Part shown: positions 62,685 to 64,000 of the stretch, piece after piece | How the letters are laid out: each line of letters opens with the position of its first letter | Position numbering within the stretch: position 1 is the stretch's first letter | From: an uncultured Pelagibacteraceae bacterium | GTDB taxonomy: Bacteria; Pseudomonadota; Alphaproteobacteria; Pelagibacterales; Pelagibacteraceae | Assembly (NCBI GenBank): GCA_902531765.1 | Contig: CACAFC010000001.1 | Coordinates: 1-64,000 of the forward strand | Direction: 5' to 3' | DNA: 64,000 nt | Program-made: the position numbers and the translations under genes | Notes under the pieces: model-generated | Seen by the model: the letters and a program-made list of their open reading frames with translations, nothing else | What the model was told of the DNA's origin: nothing | The model's database searches: none

Positions 62685-64000
62685 TTCTGAAAATTTTAAT
62701 CATCTAAAAATACATACTCAGTTTTCTATTTGCGAAGGAGCTATTAAGATAGATGATTTAAAAGATATTTCTAAAGATAAAAAGTTAAAAGCTTTAGGTT
62801 TGTGCGATACTTCCAATTTATGTGGTGCATTAGAGTTTGCTGAAAAATTATCTAAATCTGGGTCTCAACCAATAATTGGAACGCAAATCAATTTTAAATT
62901 AAATGATACAACTGGTCTATTACCTTTATTTGCTTTAAATGAGGATGGGTACAAAACAATAATAAAGTTATCATCATTGTCTTTTCTAAAAAATGATGAC
63001 CTTTCTGATCCTCATTTAAATATAAATGAATTATTAAATAACACTGAAGGTGTAGCAATATTCTCCGGAACAATTAACGGTTTATTCGGACAATTATTTA
63101 ATAAGGGCAAATTTTCGGAAATTAGTGAAATTTTTTCAAAACTTAAAGCTAATTATGGAGATAGATTTTATATTGAAATTCAACGTCATGGTGATCAAAA
63201 TGAAAAAGAATTCGAAAAATTTAATTTAATAAGTTCAAAAAAATTAGATATTCCTTTAATCGCAACTAACGAGGTGTTTTACATAAATAAAGATATGCAT
63301 GAAGCACATGATGCATTGATTTGTATAAAAAATAAGACCTATGTTAATGAAAAAAATAGAGTTAGATTTAGTAACCATCATTACCTTAAAAGTAGTTCAG
63401 AAATGGTTGATTTATTCTTTGATTTGCCAGAGGCATTAGAAAATAATTATAATTTTCCGTTTCGATGCAACTTTAGACCTTTATCCTCTAAACCTATTTT
63501 ACCTAATATAAGTTCCGACAAAGGTATTAGTGCAGATGAAATCTTAAAAAAAGACTCATTAGATGGTTTTAATGAAAAATTTATAAAGATATTTAACTTA
63601 GAAAATAAAGATTTTGCATCTGACAAAAATTATTTGAAATATAAAGATAGATTAGATCATGAGTTAGAAATTATAATTAAAATGAATTATGCAAGTTATT
63701 TTTTAATTGTATCTGACTATATAAAATGGGCAAAAGAAAATGATATTCCAGTCGGGCCTGGTAGAGGATCTGGTGCTGGTTCTTTAGTCGCTTGGTGTCT
63801 TTCAATAACAGATGTTGACCCAATAAGATTTAACTTAATTTTTGAGAGATTTTTAAACCCAGATAGAATTTCAATGCCTGATTTCGATATAGACTTCTGC
63901 GAAGAAAAAAGAGATTTAGTTTTTGAATATTTAAAAAAAAAATATGAAAATAGCGTTGCTCATATAATTACATTTGGAAAATTAAAAGCTAGAATGGTTA
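62671..64000 (+). CDS. dnaE: DNA polymerase III alpha subunit, N-terminal 443 residues
   Basis: The gene is cut by the right edge. It opens with the PHP domain ([20 protein letters not shown]; family members start similarly with H-L-x-x-H-x-x-Y/F-S). Around residues 365-385 the polymerase palm begins with [25 protein letters not shown] near residue 408 carries two of the catalytic aspartates. It is the replicative polymerase of the cell. The ATG at 62671 lies within the lolD tail; no other in-frame start nearby gives the full PHP domain. Confidence 0.95.
   Translation, partial: MQESNSENFNHLKIHTQFSICEGAIKIDDLKDISKDKKLKALGLCDTSNLCGALEFAEKLSKSGSQPIIGTQINFKLNDTTGLLPLFALNEDGYKTIIKLSSLSFLKNDDLSDPHLNINELLNNTEGVAIFSGTINGLFGQLFNKGKFSEISEIFSKLKANYGDRFYIEIQRHGDQNEKEFEKFNLISSKKLDIPLIATNEVFYINKDMHEAHDALICIKNKTYVNEKNRVRFSNHHYLKSSSEMVDLFFDLPEALENNYNFPFRCNFRPLSSKPILPNISSDKGISADEILKKDSLDGFNEKFIKIFNLENKDFASDKNYLKYKDRLDHELEIIIKMNYASYFLIVSDYIKWAKENDIPVGPGRGSGAGSLVAWCLSITDVDPIRFNLIFERFLNPDRISMPDFDIDFCEEKRDLVFEYLKKKYENSVAHIITFGKLKARMV

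Noticed and set aside
1-64000. CRISPR arrays, insertion sequences, prophage or integrase genes
   Set aside because: No regularly spaced repeats, transposase or phage structural motifs were seen on either strand.

Overview
The window looks like a chromosome segment of a SAR11-type marine alphaproteobacterium (Pelagibacterales, Candidatus Pelagibacter or a close relative). The DNA is very AT-rich, genes are packed with 1-20 base gaps or short overlaps, and proteins are rich in Lys, Ile and Asn. The gene content also fits: an aprM-aprB-aprA locus, two TRAP uptake systems, an unfused nuoA-N operon, a short alphaproteobacterial prolyl-tRNA synthetase, and many single-helix proteins of 40-57 residues. 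No insertion sequence, prophage, integrase or CRISPR array was seen.

Bases 1-10,800 form a sulfur region. The tail of a pabC-like gene and a HIT protein come first. Then follow APS reductase (aprM, aprB, aprA), an unknown 116-residue protein, a 44-residue membrane peptide, a TauE/SafE anion exporter, a convergent YeiH-type putative sulfate exporter, sulfolactate sulfo-lyase (suyB, suyA), the divergent sulfoacetaldehyde acetyltransferase xsc, and an iron-type superoxide dismutase. SuyAB and Xsc both release sulfite. AprBA run in the oxidative direction could turn sulfite plus AMP into APS, and the two exporters could remove sulfite or sulfate. No ATP sulfurylase lies in the window, so how APS is used is open; the unknown gene directly behind aprA is the best local candidate for a missing part.

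Bases 10,800-16,800 hold an outer-membrane barrel gene and a GC-richer stretch, bracketed by a repeated GC-rich hairpin sequence. A minus-strand run follows: GMC oxidoreductase, TerC, SDR, M23 peptidase, a small membrane protein, a hydratase-family protein and another small membrane protein. Bases 16,900-22,300 hold a TakP-like TRAP system, an NCS1 permease and an SDR. Bases 22,300-25,800 hold mostly small hypothetical or housekeeping genes (YbgC, family 5 uracil-DNA glycosylase, a histidine phosphatase, DUF1289). tRNA-Leu precedes the proteostasis block tig-clpP-clpX-lon (25,850-31,800).

Bases 31,900-42,000 hold a second catabolic locus: a DctP-DctQ-DctM TRAP system, an enoyl-CoA hydratase family protein, a class III CoA-transferase, a 967-residue FAD/Fe-S oxidoreductase, an enolase-superfamily enzyme and a glyoxylate aminotransferase. 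Its substrate cannot be read from sequence. After tRNA-Val and tRNA-Asp comes the complete 14-gene complex I operon (42,390-56,246). It runs into birA, coaX, an RNase J gene, DUF1467, proS, lolC/E, lolD and the start of dnaE, which the window edge cuts.

The most interesting signals outside annotated families are: a hairpin that encloses the lon start codon and competes with an alternative stem; an exact 13-base match to part of the classical Fur box upstream of nuoA; hairpins between dctP and dctQ in both TRAP operons; the hairpin sequence repeated on both sides of the barrel gene; and the unexplained small genes in the sulfur locus.
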